DNA of 64,000 bases, taken from the NCBI RefSeq assembly GCF_003369925.1, contig NZ_LARY01000002.1, positions 372,001 to 436,000 of the forward strand. Direction: 5' to 3'. The stretch's first letter is position 1. Each line of letters starts with the position of its first letter. Below are positions 1 to 9,731 of the stretch, one piece after another. Below the pieces are notes generated by a model. It ran no database searches and was not told the DNA's origin. It was given only the letters and a program-made list of their open reading frames with translations. Made by a program: the position numbers and the translations under genes. This stretch comes from Listeria kieliensis (GTDB lineage: Bacteria; Bacillota; Bacilli; Lactobacillales; Listeriaceae).

Positions 1-808
1 CTTTCACTTCTTGTAAGACTGCTTTTAGGCGTTCTTCAAATTCACCGCGATATTTCGCACCTGCAATTAGCGATCCTAGGTCAAGCGAGATAATCGTCTT
101 ATCTTTCAAGCCTTCTGGAACGTCTTTACGCACAATCCGTTGAGCAAGACCTTCTACGATAGCGGTTTTCCCAACGCCTGGTTCTCCGATTAATACTGGA
201 TTATTTTTCGTTTTACGTGATAAAATCCGGATCACATTCCGAATTTCAGTATCACGGCCAATGACTGGATCAAGCTTGCCGCTTCGCACTTCGGCGACAA
301 GATCACGGCCATATTTAGATAATGCTTCATAATTTTCTTCTGCATTCTGGCTAGTCACTCTTTTTCCTCCTCTGATCATTTGAACAGCATCCAAAATTGT
401 TTTCTTTGTCTTACCTTGTGACTCGATTTCCTTTGTTATTGGGTTTTCTTTTTGTTCCATGATTGCAAGAAGCAAATGCTCTGTGGATATAAATTCATCT
501 TGCAATTCTTTTTCTTCTGTTTCAGCACGGACAATTAACTGGTACAATTCGTTACTCATTGACTCACCGTATCTAACGCTCGTCCCCATTACTGCAGGGA
601 TTTTGTCCAGTTCGCTATCTACGATTTGTTTTAATTTTTCAACATCGACTTCTGCCACTTCATAAACTCGCTTGGCAAAGTCGCTTTCTTGTAATAGGAT
701 TTTAAAAACATGTGAAACATCGATCGCTTGATGTTCTCTTTCTACAGCAAGTTTTTGTGCTTCTGCAATGGTCTCTTGTACTTGCTGGGTAAATTTTTGC
801 ATTTCCAT
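1..808 (-). CDS. clpB: ClpB chaperone, N-terminal part (runs off the window)
   Basis: ATP-dependent disaggregase that works with DnaK to rescue aggregated proteins in the cytoplasm. The frame starts at an ATG (808) behind a strong AAAGGAGG site and stays open to base 1, giving the first ~269 residues of a protein that is usually about 860. Visible are the Clp N-domain (two ~70-residue repeats) and the start of AAA+ domain 1 with Walker [10 protein letters not shown] near residue 205. ClpB rather than ClpC is favoured by the Listeria gene order and the lone CtsR-controlled promoter. A second ATG two codons in is also possible. The C-terminal three quarters are outside the window. Confidence 0.9.
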   Translation of the reverse strand, partial: MEMQKFTQQVQETIAEAQKLAVEREHQAIDVSHVFKILLQESDFAKRVYEVAEVDVEKLKQIVDSELDKIPAVMGTSVRYGESMSNELYQLIVRAETEEKELQDEFISTEHLLLAIMEQKENPITKEIESQGKTKKTILDAVQMIRGGKRVTSQNAEENYEALSKYGRDLVAEVRSGKLDPVIGRDTEIRNVIRILSRKTKNNPVLIGEPGVGKTAIVEGLAQRIVRKDVPEGLKDKTIISLDLGSLIAGAKYRGEFEERLKAVLQEVK

Positions 809-836
809 TTTTTGGCCTCCTTTGGAAAGAAATAAG

Positions 837-853
837 TTTGACCTTATTTGACC
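837..853 (-). promoter_or_regulatory. CtsR heat-shock operator
   Basis: On the minus strand the heptad GGTCAAA occurs twice with a 3-base spacer (GGTCAAA-TAA-GGTCAAA), the exact CtsR consensus. It sits between the clpB promoter and its ribosome site, so CtsR should repress clpB outside stress. Confidence 0.93.
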
Positions 854-862
854 TTTAAAACA

Positions 863-891
863 ATTATAAAAGATTTTATTCGCTTTGTCTA
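863..891 (-). promoter_or_regulatory. clpB promoter (SigA type)
   Basis: Minus strand: -35 TAGACA (886-891), 17-base spacer, -10 TATAAT (863-868), ten bases upstream of the CtsR box. Confidence 0.75.
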
Positions 892-910
892 ATAGTATAC
901 CCACTTATTT

Positions 911-945
911 GAAAAAAAATCACTAGAGGAAAAACCCCTAGTGAT
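911..945 (-). terminator. Intrinsic terminator of the Bax-inhibitor family gene
   Basis: Minus strand stem of 11 bp with one mismatch (ATCACTAGGGG / CCTCTAGTGAT) followed by eight T. Confidence 0.85.
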
Positions 946-950
946 CCTAT

Positions 951-1622
951 TTAATCACGTGAACCCGCGAAAAGTTGAAGCAGATATAAAAACAGATTGA
1001 GGAAATCAAGATACAAACTTAACGACAGCATAGGTACATCATCAAGCGTCACATCTCGTTTCATAATTTGGTTAAAATCAAACAAAATATACACAGAAAA
1101 GAGTAAGGTTCCAAATCCTGCGATGATTGTTGTCATGCCGCCGATCGGAACGAATAAACCAAATAAGGAAAATAGCACTAAAATGATTAGTGCGGCAAAT
1201 AAAGCCGAACTAAGAAATTGTAAATCCTTTTTCATTTTTGCTCCAACAAACCCTAACACTGTGAAAGTGACAGAAGCTGTTACAAAGGCCATCAAAACGG
1301 CCATTCCAGCTCCAGCAGTGAAAAAATAAGTGAGTGTTGGACCAGTCATGAGCCCCGTAACGAAAGCAAAACCTAGTAAAAGTGGAAACCCCCATGTCCG
1401 GTTAGCTGTTTTGCTCCGGCGCACTATAATGGCTGCTATAAGGAAAACAAATTCTAAGATAACAAGTGGAATAAACCAACTTGGATCGAGTGAGTTGCCT
1501 ACTGCTGCTCCTATCGTCGCCACTAACAGCGAGATGACAAACCAGTTTAACACTTTTTGCATAATCACCTGTTTGGATGCGGTTCTACTTGCTTCAACTT
1601 GATGTGCTTTTACATCATTCAT
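951..1622 (-). CDS. Bax inhibitor-1/YccA family membrane protein
   Basis: Integral membrane protein of 223 residues with seven predicted transmembrane stretches and the family ending (LDFLNLFLYLLQLFAGSRD). BI-1 relatives in bacteria are implicated in ion/pH handling and membrane protein quality control; the exact role here is not visible. The ATG at 1622 is preferred over the one at 1628 because GGAGAG then stands six bases away; the upstream ATG abuts it. It is transcribed alone, ends in its own terminator and lies just upstream of clpB in the same direction. Confidence 0.85.
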   Translation of the reverse strand: MNDVKAHQVEASRTASKQVIMQKVLNWFVISLLVATIGAAVGNSLDPSWFIPLVILEFVFLIAAIIVRRSKTANRTWGFPLLLGFAFVTGLMTGPTLTYFFTAGAGMAVLMAFVTASVTFTVLGFVGAKMKKDLQFLSSALFAALIILVLFSLFGLFVPIGGMTTIIAGFGTLLFSVYILFDFNQIMKRDVTLDDVPMLSLSLYLDFLNLFLYLLQLFAGSRD

Positions 1623-1752
1623 TTCCATCTCTCCTGTTCATTGTTTCTTCTTTTAGTATAGCAAATTTCATTTAAATTTCTATACAACTGCAGTCCAGTT
1701 TTATGAAAAATAGCCTCTTCCATTGAAAAGGCTACCTCTTTTGTTTCTTGCT

Positions 1753-2538
1753 TTAACGATATAAGGTATAATCGCCAACGTCCGTAAATCCAATTTTGCG
1801 GTACATTTTCCCAGCTACTGGGTTATCGTAAAACAGACATGGCGTTTTCCCTTCTGCTAACAAATCGCAGCAAAGTCGTTTCATGATCGTGCTGGCAAAT
1901 CCTCGTCCGCGATATTCCGCAAGTGTCGCTACTCCAACGATCATTGCCGAAAAGGAATTTTCAGCAGTGGACTCTGCAACAGACACTATCTTGCCATCTT
2001 GTTCAATGTAATAAATTCGTTTTGAGCCTTGTTCAAGTTGCGCTGCGATTAATTCTTCATTTTCATTTCGCTCGCCGAATTCCTTGATTTGTTTTCTCAG
2101 TTTGATGATTTCACCGACTTCTTCCTCTACGGCTGAGCGGATAATGACTTCTCCGTTCGCATCCATCATACTTGCATTCTCACATTTGCAGAAGTGCGAT
2201 TTGTGACTCTTTTCACTTAACTCTGGAATAAGTTTTTCAAGCGGCTCCGTTGCTCGCGGCATACCACTTATCATTGTATTTTCATGTGCTTGAATAATTT
2301 CTGCAAATCCTGCTGCGTCAAAATCATCTGTCTTCGAGTAAGGTAGAAAATTTCGTTCAAACCGAAGTAGGCAAGCTCGAAGTTCTCCTTCCGCGTCATA
2401 ATCCCCCCAGATGTCAATAAACTCATGATCATAACCAAAATTTTCGATATCTCCAAGAATAAAAATATTCAATAGAGCTTCCGGTTTAAGTAACGCTTTT
2501 AGCTTTTGGTCATCTGACGCCATCAGCTTTTTAATCAA
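1753..2538 (-). CDS. GNAT family N-acetyltransferase
   Basis: About 261 residues. The C-terminal half has the GNAT acetyl-CoA fold, with the loop motif EYRGRGFAS (R/Q-x-x-G-x-G/A) around residue 213 and a VGVATLAEYRGRG beta4-alpha3 element. The N-terminal half (FILGDIENFGYD) matches the Listeria/Bacillus two-domain GNAT proteins; substrate unknown. TTG at 2538 is chosen because GGGAG is eight bases upstream and the resulting start (MIKKL) is like relatives; upstream TTG/GTG codons lack spacing. Monocistronic. Confidence 0.85.
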   Translation of the reverse strand: MIKKLMASDDQKLKALLKPEALLNIFILGDIENFGYDHEFIDIWGDYDAEGELRACLLRFERNFLPYSKTDDFDAAGFAEIIQAHENTMISGMPRATEPLEKLIPELSEKSHKSHFCKCENASMMDANGEVIIRSAVEEEVGEIIKLRKQIKEFGERNENEELIAAQLEQGSKRIYYIEQDGKIVSVAESTAENSFSAMIVGVATLAEYRGRGFASTIMKRLCCDLLAEGKTPCLFYDNPVAGKMYRKIGFTDVGDYTLYR

Positions 2539-2620
2539 GTACTTCACTCCCAATCCAAAATAACTAGCCTCAAAATTGGTTCTATTTTAGTTGAAATTAC
2601 TTGATTAGTCAATAACAAAA

Positions 2621-2655
2621 AAACAGACGCGAAATGTTTCGTTTCACGCCCGTTC
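2621..2655 (-). terminator. Intrinsic terminator after the HTH gene
   Basis: Minus strand 13-bp stem with G-T pairs (AACGGGCGTGAAA / TTTCGCGTCTGTT) followed by seven T. Confidence 0.8.
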
Positions 2656-2657
2656 TT

Positions 2658-3005
2658 TTATTCCCATTTATAATGAATTTCGCCAATTTTAAGAAGTAAA
2701 CTGAGGGCATTGAATTTCTCATTGCCAGTATGCAGTTTTTCTTCATCTTGATAATTAATCGGAGCTCGCATAATTTCTTCACGTGATTTTTTGAAGTAAT
2801 CTTGTTCCAGATTTAACCTTTCAGTTGCTTGCTCTATGTAGCGCACAGCTTTCTTCTCATTTTTTATTTTCCCAGCCGTCATTGCTGTAAATGTATTTTG
2901 AGAGATTCCCGTTGCTTTCGCAAAGCTTCTTTTCGTATATCCATTTATCGACATGTAAATTGTCATATTTTCCATTATTTGTTTGAGTTCATTCAGCGTT
3001 TCCAT
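2658..3005 (-). CDS. Small helix-turn-helix protein (XRE-like)
   Basis: 115 residues. Residues ~12-50 read as a Cro/CI-type helix-turn-helix (KRSFAKATGISQNTFTAMTAGK), followed by a charged helical tail without a recognised ligand domain. Good ribosome site (GAGGAGG) seven to eight bases before ATG. It stands alone between the GNAT gene and the heme genes, which is its usual place in Listeria. Target genes unknown. Confidence 0.8.
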   Translation of the reverse strand: METLNELKQIMENMTIYMSINGYTKRSFAKATGISQNTFTAMTAGKIKNEKKAVRYIEQATERLNLEQDYFKKSREEIMRAPINYQDEEKLHTGNEKFNALSLLLKIGEIHYKWE

Positions 3006-3126
3006 TTGTATATCCTCCTCGCTGATTTATTGTACTCATTTATTATGCCCGACAAAAATGAGAATCTGATTAAAGCAACATAGTATTCTACTAAAAATTA
3101 AGAAATCGTTTTCATATCATTCCATT

Positions 3127-3152
3127 AAAAAAGAGCCAGTTGGCTCTTTTTT
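3127..3152 (-). terminator. Terminator of the hemE-hemH operon
   Basis: Perfect 12-bp stem AAAAAAGAGCCA / TGGCTCTTTTTT with a 2-base loop; its base overlaps the hemH stop codon, so it may work in both directions. Confidence 0.85.
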
Positions 3153-4083
3153 AATGATTTTCGTGGTAAGCATCCAAAACAACAGATTTCAATACATTCA
3201 AAAATTCTGGATCTGCATTTGGCATTTTTGGTCGATGATAGCTTGCTCCCACTTCATCTGTTACTACTTTACATTCATAGTCATTATCGTAAAGTACTTC
3301 CAAATGCTCCGCGACAAAACCAACTGGCGTATAGATAAAGTGTTTATAGTGATGTTTTTCATAAAGCTCGCGAGTTAAATCTTGAACATCTGGACCAAGC
3401 CAAGGTTCTCCTGTTTTCCCTTCACTTTGCCACCCAAGCGCGTAATGTGGCACTTTCACTTCTTTAAAAATCAATTCGGCTGTTTCTTTTAACTGGTCAG
3501 GATACGGATCGCCAAATTGTTTGATTTTCTCAGGAAGACTGTGCGCCGATACAATAAGGGCGGTATCCTCGAGCTCGTTTTCTGGAATTTCATTTGCTGT
3601 TTCGTTAATTCGGTCCGCCCACATTTTGATAAATAGTGGATTTTTATACCAGTCATTGATGGAAGTGATTTTCGGTCCGCCGATCGCTTCGCTTTCTTGT
3701 TGCGCTCGCTTGTTATAAGAAGCAACACTAAAGCTTGAATAATGCGGGGCAAGAACGATCGATATGGCTTCTTCAATTCCGTCTTGATACATTTCCTTGA
3801 CCGCGTCTTCAATGAACGGCTCGATGTGTTTTAGACCTATGTAAGCTTTAAATTTCACATCGTCTTGAGCTTCATTTAATACGCGTTCAAGTCCATAAGC
3901 TTGTTCTTCTGTAATTTTTGCAAGTGGTGAAAGCCCTCCGATTGCATGATAACGATCCCGCAAGTCCGCTATCATTTCTTCAGTTGGCTTTTTACCATGT
4001 CTGATGTCGGTATAGTAACGTTCAATATCTTCATCTTTATATGGCGTCCCATATGCCATAACAAGTAATCCTACAGTTTTCAT
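3151..4083 (-). CDS. hemH: Ferrochelatase (coproporphyrin III ferrochelatase)
   Basis: Inserts Fe2+ into the porphyrin ring; in Firmicutes the substrate is coproporphyrin III (CpfC). 310 residues, the normal length for monomeric Gram-positive enzymes. The catalytic His lies in [10 protein letters not shown] (about residue 182), and the N-terminal [10 protein letters not shown] and C-terminal [17 protein letters not shown] blocks are typical. Starts four bases after the hemE stop, so the pair is one operon. It sits back to back with the heme-degrading enzyme gene, a grouping that suggests shared heme homeostasis. Confidence 0.95.
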   Translation of the reverse strand: MKTVGLLVMAYGTPYKDEDIERYYTDIRHGKKPTEEMIADLRDRYHAIGGLSPLAKITEEQAYGLERVLNEAQDDVKFKAYIGLKHIEPFIEDAVKEMYQDGIEEAISIVLAPHYSSFSVASYNKRAQQESEAIGGPKITSINDWYKNPLFIKMWADRINETANEIPENELEDTALIVSAHSLPEKIKQFGDPYPDQLKETAELIFKEVKVPHYALGWQSEGKTGEPWLGPDVQDLTRELYEKHHYKHFIYTPVGFVAEHLEVLYDNDYECKVVTDEVGASYHRPKMPNADPEFLNVLKSVVLDAYHENH

Positions 4084-4087
4084 TGTT

Positions 4088-5143
4088 TCAATCTCCTTCT
4101 TTTAGTAATTTTTCACTGTTTTCATGAACAAAGTCAGTTAATTGCTTTAACATTTCCGGTTTTACTTCTGGAAAAACACCGTGACCAAGGTTAAAAATGA
4201 AGCCTGGATGCTTACTTCCTTCTTTTAAAATGGCTTGTGCTTTTTCAAGACACTTTTCGGGAGCAAGAAGCAAACTCGGATCAAGATTGCCTTGTAAGGC
4301 TTTCCCTGGAAGTAAAGTTCTGGCTTGACCAATTTGGATGCGCCAGTCGATTCCAACAACGTCCACTTTTAAGTCGGCAAATTCTTGTAGTAGGTGGCTT
4401 GATGCAACTGCTTGCATGATGATGGGGGTTTCTGGATGGCTTACTTTGATACCATTGATGATTTTTCGCATAATTGGCTTGATGTATTTGGCATAGTCTT
4501 CGCGGCTTAGTGCGCCCACCCATGAATCGAACAATTGGACGGCGCTAGCGCCTGCCTCAATTTGCGCATTCAAATAGTCAGCTGTCATTTTGCCAAGTTT
4601 TTCCATTAAGAGATACCAAGTGGCTGGGTCCCGGTACATCATCGCTTTTGTTTTATAGTAGTTTTTTGAGGGGCCGCCTTCTAGCATGTAACTTGCGAGG
4701 GTAAACGGTGCGCCCGCAAAACCAATTAAAGGAACGGTGAGTTGTTCTTCGGTCAGAAGTTTGATGGTATCTAGAATATAAGGAATATCTTGTTTTGGAT
4801 GAAGTTCTGAGAGGTTTTCAACGTCTGCAATAGTTTTGATTGGGTTTTGAATGACTGGACCAATGTTGCTTTTAATTTCAACATCAACGCCAAGTCCAAC
4901 AAGCGGCGTCATAATATCTTTGTATAAAATTGCAGCGTCTACACCATAGTTTTCCACGGGCAAACGCGTCACATAAGCACATAGTTCAGGATTATGTGTA
5001 ATCTCAAAAAGTGAATATTTTTCTTTCAGTTTGCGGTATTCGGGCTGGGATCGTCCTGCCTGGCGCATATACCAGACGGGAATTCGCGAAACTGGCTCAC
5101 TTCTTGCGGCTTTTAAAAATAAGTCGTTCGTTATTTTACTCAT
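4088..5143 (-). CDS. hemE: Uroporphyrinogen III decarboxylase
   Basis: Decarboxylates the four acetate side chains of uroporphyrinogen III to give coproporphyrinogen III. 351 residues from the ATG at 5143, which follows AAGGAGAG at good distance. The signature [17 protein letters not shown] is present near residue 20 and the second block [13 protein letters not shown] in the middle. A longer reading upstream lacks a ribosome site. First gene of the hemE-hemH operon; the other heme genes are not in this window. Confidence 0.95.
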   Translation of the reverse strand: MSKITNDLFLKAARSEPVSRIPVWYMRQAGRSQPEYRKLKEKYSLFEITHNPELCAYVTRLPVENYGVDAAILYKDIMTPLVGLGVDVEIKSNIGPVIQNPIKTIADVENLSELHPKQDIPYILDTIKLLTEEQLTVPLIGFAGAPFTLASYMLEGGPSKNYYKTKAMMYRDPATWYLLMEKLGKMTADYLNAQIEAGASAVQLFDSWVGALSREDYAKYIKPIMRKIINGIKVSHPETPIIMQAVASSHLLQEFADLKVDVVGIDWRIQIGQARTLLPGKALQGNLDPSLLLAPEKCLEKAQAILKEGSKHPGFIFNLGHGVFPEVKPEMLKQLTDFVHENSEKLLKEGD

Positions 5144-5308
5144 CGAGCGCCTCTCCTTCTTGAATGCTAATTTTTTCACACTCTTAAGGATACTAAAAAT
5201 GTCTTTTAAAACCAAACAGAATGCTTCCTATTACGTTTAAAAGTTGGTATTATTGGGAAAATGAGGGGCTGTAAAGGTTAATAATTTCACAGAAAGCAGG
5301 TCAAAATC

Positions 5309-5815
5309 ATGGAATATATTTACATTACTTCTGGAACGGAACATTATTTACGTCAAATCTTAGCGGAGCATCCTGGCGAAGGCATCATGCTTTTACAAAA
5401 TTATGAGCATTCGATTTTACTTCATGAAACGTCTGGAGCGAGCGTCTTTAAAGAAGAAAATACATATCGTAAGTTACAATCTTCTGGCAAAATGAAAGGA
5501 TACGGTTTTGTTACACTTGAATATATAATGATGCAACGTGATGAAGAGGTTCCAATTTTCTTGCAAAACTATGAACAAATGGTGCGCCAACTCCATGAAA
5601 CTCCCGGTTTACAGTGTGTTCAACTCGGGCAATCGCTTACGCAAAACAAATTCTTAGTTTTAGCTTTCTGGGATTCAGAGATGTATTACCAAGCTTTTAA
5701 AGCTACTCCTTATCACGCACGGATTGTTGCCATGATGGAAAAGAATAATACACAAATTGGCTTTTCACACATTGATACGTATCATTTCCCCGAGTTCGAT
5801 CATGATGCGAGATAA
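5309..5815 (+). CDS. Heme-degrading monooxygenase of the IsdG/HmoB type
   Basis: 168 residues: an N-terminal extension of ~65 residues followed by an antibiotic-biosynthesis-monooxygenase (ABM) ferredoxin-like domain. The Trp (VLAFWDSE) and His (TPYHARI) expected at the heme site of IsdG-like enzymes are visible, the His about 18 residues after the Trp. The Listeria orthologue next to hemEH (Lmo2213) has been described as a heme-degrading enzyme. Single gene, divergent from hemE, with a weak ribosome site (GCAGGT). I could not find a convincing Fur box in the 93-base divergent region. Confidence 0.85.
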   Translation: MEYIYITSGTEHYLRQILAEHPGEGIMLLQNYEHSILLHETSGASVFKEENTYRKLQSSGKMKGYGFVTLEYIMMQRDEEVPIFLQNYEQMVRQLHETPGLQCVQLGQSLTQNKFLVLAFWDSEMYYQAFKATPYHARIVAMMEKNNTQIGFSHIDTYHFPEFDHDAR

Positions 5816-5852
5816 AAAGTCAATGAATAAATTGACTGATTAGCCAAAAATA

Positions 5853-5918
5853 AAAGAACAGAAATCGTCAAACAAAGCCATTCATGAAATGGAACTCTTG
5901 ACGTTTCTGTTCTTTTTT
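5853..5918. terminator. Long bidirectional terminator
   Basis: Interrupted stem AGAACAGAAA-t-CGTCAA ... TTGACG-t-TTTCTGTTCT with an inner CCATT/AATGG stem, A-rich on one side and T6 on the other. It lies between the convergent monooxygenase and ecsB genes and overlaps the ecsB stop. Confidence 0.8.
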
Positions 5919-7137
5919 ATTGATAAATCTTTTTGACTCGAAATGGAATATACAAAAATGAAAATGCGATAACAAAGATAAGGTTAATTCCAAGAATCAC
6001 TAGTCCACCAATCGAACCGTTTTGTGCAATTCCAACAATGCCAAACAGCAATGCCTGAAAAACAAGTAGGATTCGGATAAAATGGATGAAACTTCGATTT
6101 CTGATGGCATCTTGAATCGGATAAAGTCTTAGCATCATTTGTCCATCAAAATGTCGTAGCATTGGGATGAACTGAAAACCCGTCAAATAAATAAACAGTA
6201 ATGAGAAAATAATGTTTAAATAAAAGCCTTGAACAAAAATCAACAAAATGAGCGCGATCACTGTTAGTCGGGCATATAAACCAATGTACTCATTTGTTCG
6301 CACGAAGGTACGGCTAAACAAGTAAGCAAAGGTTTTTCTTTTTGCATAAGGAATCGGTTTGTAAAGAAAGTCGAGATAGCTTCTTCTTCGCACAGTTCCT
6401 TTTAAATGCGGAACATCTGTAAACAAGTTCACTAGGCGGTAAAATCGATTCATTCTTGCTTCTTCTTTATCAACAAGATATTCAAACCGCAGCACTTTTC
6501 CTTTAGCTTGCCCGCGGATTAAATAATATGAAACAAGTAGCGCAATGAGGACAACTGGAATTGTCCACCAAAATGAAAAGGCAAGCAACAAGTAAACCAT
6601 TAATGCGGTAACAAAAACTCGGAAAAATAGCCAAGTGCTGTCATTATTGTCTAATTTCGCGGTTTCAAACCCAACATAGACATTCCATGCTTTAAGGACA
6701 ACTAGCAGTATAACAAGCCCGATAAATCGGCTATAGTGATACCCCGTAACAGCCGTGTACATTGGCATTGCAACAAGTAAGATAATCGCAAATAAATAAC
6801 TTTGCAAAGCGATGGTTACTCGCTTTGCCCGCTCAAAATAGCGAAGCATCTCGGTTTCTTTAACGGTTAGATAAACTGTATCTGGACGCTTCAAAAGCGT
6901 TACCATAGAAGCAAAGCAAAGTGAAGCTGTTAATAAAACTACCATTAGCGGAATGGCTGGGAAGCTCGGATTGATATGTTTTACCCAATCGGCATAATAA
7001 AATATACCGGCGCCTATACCGATGATCAGTACAAAGAGCAAATGATCATTGAACATATAACGGAGATATTTATTTAATTCGTCGGTATAAGAACTGAATC
7101 GCTTTTTGAAAAGTTCAACACTATCAAATTTCTTCAT
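5917..7137 (-). CDS. ecsB: ABC transporter permease EcsB
   Basis: Membrane subunit of the Ecs ABC transporter, in Bacillus needed for protein secretion, competence and proper intramembrane proteolysis by RasP. 406 residues with about eight to ten hydrophobic segments and no N-terminal signal peptide. It overlaps the end of ecsA by 14 bases, so translation is probably coupled. The neighbour order ecsA-ecsB next to hit and prsA is conserved in Bacillus and Listeria. Confidence 0.92.
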   Translation of the reverse strand: MKKFDSVELFKKRFSSYTDELNKYLRYMFNDHLLFVLIIGIGAGIFYYADWVKHINPSFPAIPLMVVLLTASLCFASMVTLLKRPDTVYLTVKETEMLRYFERAKRVTIALQSYLFAIILLVAMPMYTAVTGYHYSRFIGLVILLVVLKAWNVYVGFETAKLDNNDSTWLFFRVFVTALMVYLLLAFSFWWTIPVVLIALLVSYYLIRGQAKGKVLRFEYLVDKEEARMNRFYRLVNLFTDVPHLKGTVRRRSYLDFLYKPIPYAKRKTFAYLFSRTFVRTNEYIGLYARLTVIALILLIFVQGFYLNIIFSLLFIYLTGFQFIPMLRHFDGQMMLRLYPIQDAIRNRSFIHFIRILLVFQALLFGIVGIAQNGSIGGLVILGINLIFVIAFSFLYIPFRVKKIYQ

Positions 7138-7873
7138 CTTCAGCTTCTTCTTTCGTCAACTGGATATAAATCTCATCAAGAGATGCTCCGTCCATCCCGA
7201 ATTGAGCTTGAAGTTCTTCGAGTGTTCCACGCGCTCTGATTTCTCCTTGATGCAAAATAATAAACGCATCGCAATACTTTTCTGCTGTCGCGAGAATATG
7301 AGTCGACATCAAAATGCTTGAGCCTTTATCACGCATTTCTCGAATCCAGCCGAGAAGTGATTGAATCCCTAGTGGATCAAGTCCAACAAAAGGTTCATCA
7401 ATAATATAAAGTTTGGGCTCCACTAAAAAGGCAGACATGATCATCACTTTTTGTTTCATTCCTTTTGAAAAATGAGCTGGGAACCAGTTTAGTTTTTTCT
7501 CAAGACGAAATTCTTTTAGAAGTGGCATCATTCTTGACTCAAACTCTTCTTTAGAAAGACCATAAGCCATCGCAGTCAGTTCGAGATGCTCATAAAGTGT
7601 TAATTCTTCATAAAGAATGGGCGTTTCCGGAATATAGGAAAATTGCGACCGGTACGCTTCAACATCATCGGTTAGTTCATGCCCGTTAATTCGGATGTGT
7701 CCTTCCTTGGGCTGCATAAGTCCCGTAATATGTTTAATCGTTGTACTTTTTCCTGCACCATTCAAGCCAATAAGGCCAATAATTTGTTTTTCATCAATTT
7801 CAAAAGAAATATCTTTTAAGACTGGTCGCTTGGTGTAGCCGCCTGTCAGATGTTCTACTTCTAGTAAAGGCAT
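7124..7873 (-). CDS. ecsA: ABC transporter ATPase EcsA
   Basis: Nucleotide-binding subunit partnered with EcsB. 249 residues with Walker A GLNGAGKSTT (near residue 40), signature-type motif HFSKGMKQKV, Walker B LYIIDEPF and the switch His in LMSTHILA. Starts at ATG with an AAGGAGG site. Reads divergently from hit, as in Bacillus. Confidence 0.95.
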   Translation of the reverse strand: MPLLEVEHLTGGYTKRPVLKDISFEIDEKQIIGLIGLNGAGKSTTIKHITGLMQPKEGHIRINGHELTDDVEAYRSQFSYIPETPILYEELTLYEHLELTAMAYGLSKEEFESRMMPLLKEFRLEKKLNWFPAHFSKGMKQKVMIMSAFLVEPKLYIIDEPFVGLDPLGIQSLLGWIREMRDKGSSILMSTHILATAEKYCDAFIILHQGEIRARGTLEELQAQFGMDGASLDEIYIQLTKEEAEDEEI

Positions 7874-8036
7874 TCTATTACAGCCTCCTTTTTTATTTGT
7901 GATTGGACTAGTTTAATAATAGCATATTTAAGCATAAACTTCTCATAATTATTTATCTCTATTACATGCTTTTCCTTTTTTTTTATGGTAAATTAAGAAT
8001 AGAGGATTCTGAATGAAAAGAAAGGTGGCGTTCCTT

Positions 8037-8459
8037 GTGGATGATTGTATTTTCTGTAAGATTGTTCGAGGAGAAATTCCTTCTGAGAAAGTTTATGAAG
8101 ATGACCAAGTGTTGGCTTTTCTTGATTTAAGTCAAGTGACTAAAGGACACACACTTGTTATTCCAAAAAAACATGTGCGTAATATTTTTGACTTGCCGCC
8201 TGAAACTGCTGCGGAACTTTTCCGTCGTATTCCCAAAATTGCTAATGCTTTAAAAGCAGCTTTTCCACTTGAGGGGATGAATATTTTGAATAATAATGAA
8301 GAAATCGCTTCTCAAACGGTTTTTCATTGTCATGTTCATCTTATTCCACGCTATTCGAAAAAAGACGATTTTGGATTGATTTGGAAAGATAACTCAAGCA
8401 CTTATAATGATGAGGAATTTAAAGAGCGTGCAGAGGCAATACGTGAACAGCTTAGCTAA
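8037..8459 (+). CDS. hit: HIT family nucleotide hydrolase
   Basis: Histidine-triad nucleotide-binding protein, usually hydrolysing AMP-linked phosphoramidates. 140 residues from the GTG at 8037, which has AAAGGTGG eight bases ahead; the upstream ATG would add an atypical MKRKVAFL. N-terminal zinc/CxxC motif DDCIFCKIVRGEIPS and catalytic triad HCHVHLIP (His-x-His-x-His-x-x) are visible. Stand-alone gene divergent from ecsA. Confidence 0.93.
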   Translation: MDDCIFCKIVRGEIPSEKVYEDDQVLAFLDLSQVTKGHTLVIPKKHVRNIFDLPPETAAELFRRIPKIANALKAAFPLEGMNILNNNEEIASQTVFHCHVHLIPRYSKKDDFGLIWKDNSSTYNDEEFKERAEAIREQLS

Positions 8460-8524
8460 TTTTTAAGCTGTCGTTCGTTTTCCTTACTTAAATAAAAGTT
8501 GGTTATTAATTGAAGGAGCTGGTC

Positions 8525-8890
8525 ATGATGAATAAAAAATCGCTATTTTTAGGCGCAGTTATCGGTGCCGCTGCAGGAGCTGTGACTTCCATCTTGTTTG
8601 CACCAAAATCTGGTCGAGAACTTCGATCTGACATTGTTGAAAAATCAGGTGAGGCTTCTGTTGTCTTAAAAGAATTGGCGTATAACGCTAACGAATTATT
8701 GCAGTCCATTCAAGTTCTCGGAACTGAAGGGTCTACTTTAATCAAAGATGTTTCAAGCGATATTATGGATTCTGTTTCCAAGTGGAATGAAGAAATGGAA
8801 CCTGAGAAAAAACGTTTGAAAGATGAAATCAAAGATATGCAGCGGACCATTGCTGATCTTGAAAAGACGTTAAAAAAAGATAATAAGTAG
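8525..8890 (+). CDS. YtxH-like general stress protein
   Basis: 121 residues: an N-terminal glycine/alanine-rich membrane segment (LGAVIGAAAGAVTSILFAP) followed by the conserved KSGRELR and a long coiled-coil tail. YtxH-family proteins are small membrane-anchored proteins of unclear role, often stress-induced. The gene begins at one of two adjacent ATGs (8525 or 8528) behind AAGGAG. Confidence 0.85.
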   Translation: MMNKKSLFLGAVIGAAAGAVTSILFAPKSGRELRSDIVEKSGEASVVLKELAYNANELLQSIQVLGTEGSTLIKDVSSDIMDSVSKWNEEMEPEKKRLKDEIKDMQRTIADLEKTLKKDNK

Positions 8891-8898
8891 AACCATGG

Positions 8899-8934
8899 CC
8901 TAGTTTCTTAGCTCCATAGAAACTAGGTTTTTTT
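8899..8934 (+). terminator. Intrinsic terminator after the ytxH-like gene
   Basis: Perfect 10-bp stem CCTAGTTTCT / AGAAACTAGG, 9-base loop, then T7. Confidence 0.92.
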
Positions 8935-9062
8935 ATGTTTTTAATCTCTATCTGTAAACTATTTTTATTTAATAGAAAAAAATTCCCAAAAAGGGTTGAA
9001 ATCACTAGCTATAGGGACTACAATACTTATACAATCTTGAACATTATTGGAGGAACGAAGTA

Positions 9063-9602
9063 ATGCGTTGTTTGAAATCTGTGAACACAGTGCGCCGTGA
9101 TACCTATCATCGCATGATTCTAAAAGGGGGATTAAGTTGGTTTTTCATGCTTTGCCTTTTATTTCTTGTTCACAATTTTTTTGTTCCAGGCGATTTTTCT
9201 CCGGAATATAACGAAATCTCATTTATAGCACTACTTTTTATTTATCCACTTCATAAAGTGCTTTATATCTTAGCTTCATTTAAATACCGATCGAGCATTC
9301 GCATTCAATTCGTTCGCCGATTTTATGTACTGCCCTGTATTCAAATCAAAGTGCTAAATATCATGCCAAAAAAAGATTATCTATTTTCCTTGCTTTTTCC
9401 TTTTTTTGCTATTTTATTGCTACTGATTTTTTGGATGACGATGGTTCCTATTTGGAATTCACCTGTCTTCCTAATTTTACTGGCTGTTCATTTTGGAATG
9501 AGCTATCCAGCTTTTATCCTTGCAAACAATTTGCGAAACTTGCCAAAAAGCTGTTATATCGAGGAAGCGAAACGCGGTTATTCGGTTTTAATTTCAGATT
9601 AA
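9063..9602 (+). CDS. Membrane protein of the DUF3267 type (tentative)
   Basis: 179 residues with four hydrophobic segments (around residues 22-40, 52-70, 110-128, 136-150). The layout and the PLHKVLYIL and SYPAFILANNL pieces resemble DUF3267 proteins found upstream of prsA in Bacillus and Listeria, but I see no HExxH metal motif. Good ribosome site (GGAGG) before ATG. Function unknown. Confidence 0.7.
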   Translation: MRCLKSVNTVRRDTYHRMILKGGLSWFFMLCLLFLVHNFFVPGDFSPEYNEISFIALLFIYPLHKVLYILASFKYRSSIRIQFVRRFYVLPCIQIKVLNIMPKKDYLFSLLFPFFAILLLLIFWMTMVPIWNSPVFLILLAVHFGMSYPAFILANNLRNLPKSCYIEEAKRGYSVLISD

Positions 9603-9731
9603 CTAAATGGGAATAAAATTAAAAAACTATTAGATTTTTGTTTTCTGGCCATTTTTTTAATAATTTGTGGTATGATATTACTTGGATACAGAGAATTTAT
9701 TCGATCAACTTAAGGAGTGTGTATTTTTTAA

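Noticed and set aside
5216-5308. Fur box between hemE and the monooxygenase gene
   Set aside because: No stretch fits the 19-base Fur palindrome well enough.
9603-9731. PrfA box upstream of prsA
   Set aside because: No TTAACA-N2-TGTTAA type palindrome; only an extended -10 (TATGAT) is visible.
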